This document shows, one piece after another, positions 62,365 to 64,000 of a stretch of 64,000 bases of DNA. The stretch spans positions 1 through 64,000 of the forward strand of contig JAFZDO010000041.1 in assembly GCA_017561145.1 (NCBI GenBank). Direction: 5' to 3'. Each line of letters begins with the position of its first letter. Position 1 is the stretch's first letter. Position numbers and translations under genes: made by a program. Source of the DNA: Clostridia bacterium. GTDB taxonomy: Bacteria; Bacillota; Clostridia; Oscillospirales; CAG-382. Under the pieces are notes generated by a model. The model searched no databases. It was not told where the DNA came from and saw nothing but the letters and a program-made list of their open reading frames with translations.

Positions 62365-62430
62365 GCAAAGCACAATAAAAAGACCGCTGAAAGCTCAACG
62401 GTCTTTTGTCCTGACTCAAAATCGCGCGCG
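62365..62430. repeat. 66-bp direct repeat, copy 2
   Basis: Copy 2 lies 136 bp from copy 1. It ends four bases short of the stop codon of the Gfo/Idh gene. Confidence 0.93.
62375..62408 (-). terminator. First (proximal) terminator of the 62434 operon
   Basis: The same stem as in copy 1, about 25 nt after the stop of the Gfo/Idh gene. Confidence 0.82.
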
Positions 62431-62433
62431 AAA

Positions 62434-63267
62434 TTATACTTCTACCCAGACACCGGGGTTAGCAAGTGCCTTGTTGCCTGCTTCGATAATGCCCATAACC
62501 GAAATAGTTTCAGCATGGTCGGCGAAGGTTTCGCCGGTTTTGAAGAAGGTGCAGAGCTTGTTGATGAAGTTATCGAAATAGCCGGTCATCTGAGGAACCT
62601 TGTAAATAGAGCCGTCTTCATAGTTAACGACCATTTCAAAGTCGATGCCCTTCCAATCGTAGTGGCTCATAACCGCACGTCTGCCGTTCGAGAATTCGAT
62701 AACCATGGTTTCGTAACCGCTGCCGACCGACATGATTCTCTTTACCTCGCTGCCCATAAGAACGACGATAGGCTCGATCTGGTGGATAGCATAGGTGTCG
62801 AATCTGCCGGGACCGCGAGAGTTGATAAAGCAGATGCCTTCACGCGGAACCTCTGCCAATTCGTTGGAGAAACGGAGCGCAGAGGTCGAGAAGAAGGGGG
62901 TGTTGTTTGCTTCGCCGATAGCAACGATTTCTTTTGCGATATCCTTGGTGAGCGCAAAGGTCTTGTCGACGTAAACGCGCTTGCCGCTTGCAAGGGGCTC
63001 ACGGCAGAGATCCAAATGTCTTTCGGGGTTATCGGGAGAAAGAACGATAATGCAATCGCTCTTTTCAACTACCTCTGCGATGGTGTTGCAGCGTTCAACG
63101 CCGTTCTTTTCGCACCATTCGTCGGTAGTAAGTCCACCCTCTTTATCCTTTTCGGCATAGGCATAAGCAACCTTGAATTCATCGCCGAACTGCTGTGCGA
63201 TAAATTTCGGATAGTTGTTTGCGTGCCATTCATCGAGAAAATAATCAATAAAGCCGATCTTAATCAT
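62434..63267 (-). CDS. Gfo/Idh/MocA-family oxidoreductase
   Basis: The 277-residue protein has the family's two-domain order, with CIIVLSPDNPERHLDLCREP and KRVYVDKTFALTKDIA in the nucleotide-binding half. The start reads KIGFIDYFLDEWHANNYPKF, so the GxGxxG dinucleotide loop is replaced by an Asp/Trp/His sequence. It is also shorter than the usual 330-390 residues. NAD(P) binding is therefore uncertain. It follows the sugar-isomerase-type gene by 3 nt, so the two likely act on one sugar. Confidence 0.82.
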   Translation of the reverse strand: MIKIGFIDYFLDEWHANNYPKFIAQQFGDEFKVAYAYAEKDKEGGLTTDEWCEKNGVERCNTIAEVVEKSDCIIVLSPDNPERHLDLCREPLASGKRVYVDKTFALTKDIAKEIVAIGEANNTPFFSTSALRFSNELAEVPREGICFINSRGPGRFDTYAIHQIEPIVVLMGSEVKRIMSVGSGYETMVIEFSNGRRAVMSHYDWKGIDFEMVVNYEDGSIYKVPQMTGYFDNFINKLCTFFKTGETFADHAETISVMGIIEAGNKALANPGVWVEV

Positions 63268-63270
63268 TTT

Positions 63271-64000
63271 TTATGCTCCGATCTTTTCCTTCAAGAAGTT
63301 AACCGCAAGAAGGATATCAGCATAAGGATCGTCGCCGCATTCGCGTTCAACGGTAAGGAAGCCGTTAAATCCGATGTCGGAAAGTGCTTTAAGATATGCA
63401 TCGAAGGGAACGTTGCCCTCTCCGAGAGGAACTTCAAGGAAGTAATCGGAAAGACGAAGGTCTTCGATACCGCCTTCGGCAAAGAAGGTGTAAACCTTGC
63501 GAGGATCGATAATAAAGCCCTTGCCGTCCTTAGCGTGGGTGTGAACGATATAGCTGCCGAGGGTGTAAACCGCTTCAACAGGATCGGTACCGGTACACAT
63601 AACGAGGTTTGCAGGGTCCATATTTACGCCAAAGCCCTTGGAGTTGACGTCGTCAAGGAATGCCTTAAGACGTGCTGCGGGTTCGGGACCGGTCTCAATC
63701 GCAAAGGTAACGCCTACGGAAGCGGCATATTCGCCGATCTCGCGGCAAGCATTAAGCATATTCTTGTATGCTTCGCATTCGGTATCGCATTTATTGGTGT
63801 CGTCAGCCGCTTCGGGAACAACACCGATGTGGGTGGTAACTACCTTGGTGCCAAGACGTACCGCAAGGTCGGCAACCGCCTTGCTTGCAGGGATCTTCCA
63901 AGCATTTTCATCGGCACGCTCAAAGCCGTGTCCGCCGAAGTCGCCGCAAACTGCGGAAATAACGAGTCCGTACTGGTCCAAAAGGTTACGAACACGTTCA
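63271..64000 (-). CDS. TIM-barrel sugar phosphate isomerase/epimerase family protein (partial)
   Basis: The gene runs off the right edge; about 243 residues are present. Motifs of the AP-endonuclease-2-like family are present: VTTHIGVVPE, FAIETGPEP, VNMDPANLV, VHTHAKDGKG, PLGEGNVPFDAYLKAL and LTVERECGDDP. The His, Glu and Asp metal ligands are in place. Such enzymes isomerise or epimerise keto-sugars or inositol derivatives. The reading frame continues upstream past 63981, so that TTG is not the start. Confidence 0.88.
   Translation of the reverse strand, partial: ERVRNLLDQYGLVISAVCGDFGGHGFERADENAWKIPASKAVADLAVRLGTKVVTTHIGVVPEAADDTNKCDTECEAYKNMLNACREIGEYAASVGVTFAIETGPEPAARLKAFLDDVNSKGFGVNMDPANLVMCTGTDPVEAVYTLGSYIVHTHAKDGKGFIIDPRKVYTFFAEGGIEDLRLSDYFLEVPLGEGNVPFDAYLKALSDIGFNGFLTVERECGDDPYADILLAVNFLKEKIGA

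Noticed and set aside
62229..62430. Direct repeats considered as a CRISPR fragment or attachment sites
   Set aside because: Only two copies, each with a terminator hairpin; no cas, integrase or tRNA nearby.

Overview
The window comes from the chromosome of a low-to-moderate G+C, Gram-positive, probably endospore-forming member of the Clostridia. Evidence is the yabMNOPQ-divIC-yabR sporulation/division cluster, HemZ, ylxM-ffh-rpsP-khpA-rimM-trmD, rnc-smc-ftsY, cdaA-cdaR, recJ-relA-dtd, AGGAGG-type ribosome binding sites and textbook TTGACA-17 bp-TATAAT promoters. It is almost entirely ordinary core chromosome. I see no prophage, insertion sequence, CRISPR array, tRNA, rRNA or recognisable riboswitch, and no gene-free stretch longer than about 250 bp.

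Layout. 1-2100: the end of rsmE, an SdpR/SdpI-like repressor/membrane-protein pair, and a small membrane protein with an eight-fold QQPNY repeat. 2325-10213 (+): a PucR/CdaR-type regulator, ftsE-ftsX, an EnvC-like LytM peptidase, a CtpA protease, greA, and a lysS with an added C-terminal tRNA-binding domain. 10258-16647 (-): an exported anchored protein, then uvrC-rsmD-coaD running into an enolase-superfamily enzyme and a D-2-hydroxyacid dehydrogenase, with HPr alone upstream. 16771-22348 (-): the SRP/ribosome-maturation operon, ending in a polytopic membrane protein and a DUF4330 protein. 22431-26066: a ClpC-family ATPase without an M-domain, a membrane protein with a copper-amine-oxidase-N-like domain, and long-form HPF. 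26244-54584 (-): a very compact run with many 1-17 nt gene overlaps. It covers sporulation/division, nucleoside kinase, heme, stringent response, DNA repair, c-di-AMP, SRP receptor, SMC, RNase III, phospholipid synthesis, topoisomerase I, DprA, rRNA methylation and PrmC. 54695-64000 is more accessory: an RNHCP protein, an unknown membrane protein, an orphan MazF, a DUF4855 surface protein with an SGNH lipoprotein, two unknown proteins ahead of alr, and a sugar-type Gfo/Idh plus TIM-barrel pair ending at a duplicated terminator.

Many genes act together. FtsEX would drive the EnvC-like hydrolase at the septum. CdaA/CdaR make and regulate c-di-AMP, and Rel makes (p)ppGpp. Ffh and FtsY target membrane proteins; YlxM, RimM, TrmD, KhpA, RsmD, RsmE, GreA and HPF support translation and transcription. 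The best leads for novelty are the LysRS fusion, the M-domain-less ClpC, the orphan MazF, the SdpI-PH protein, the QQPNY membrane protein, the unknown pair co-expressed with alr, and the palindromes sitting on the ylxM-ffh, hpf and 10258-11091 promoters. I found no clearly new multi-gene defence or biosynthetic system.
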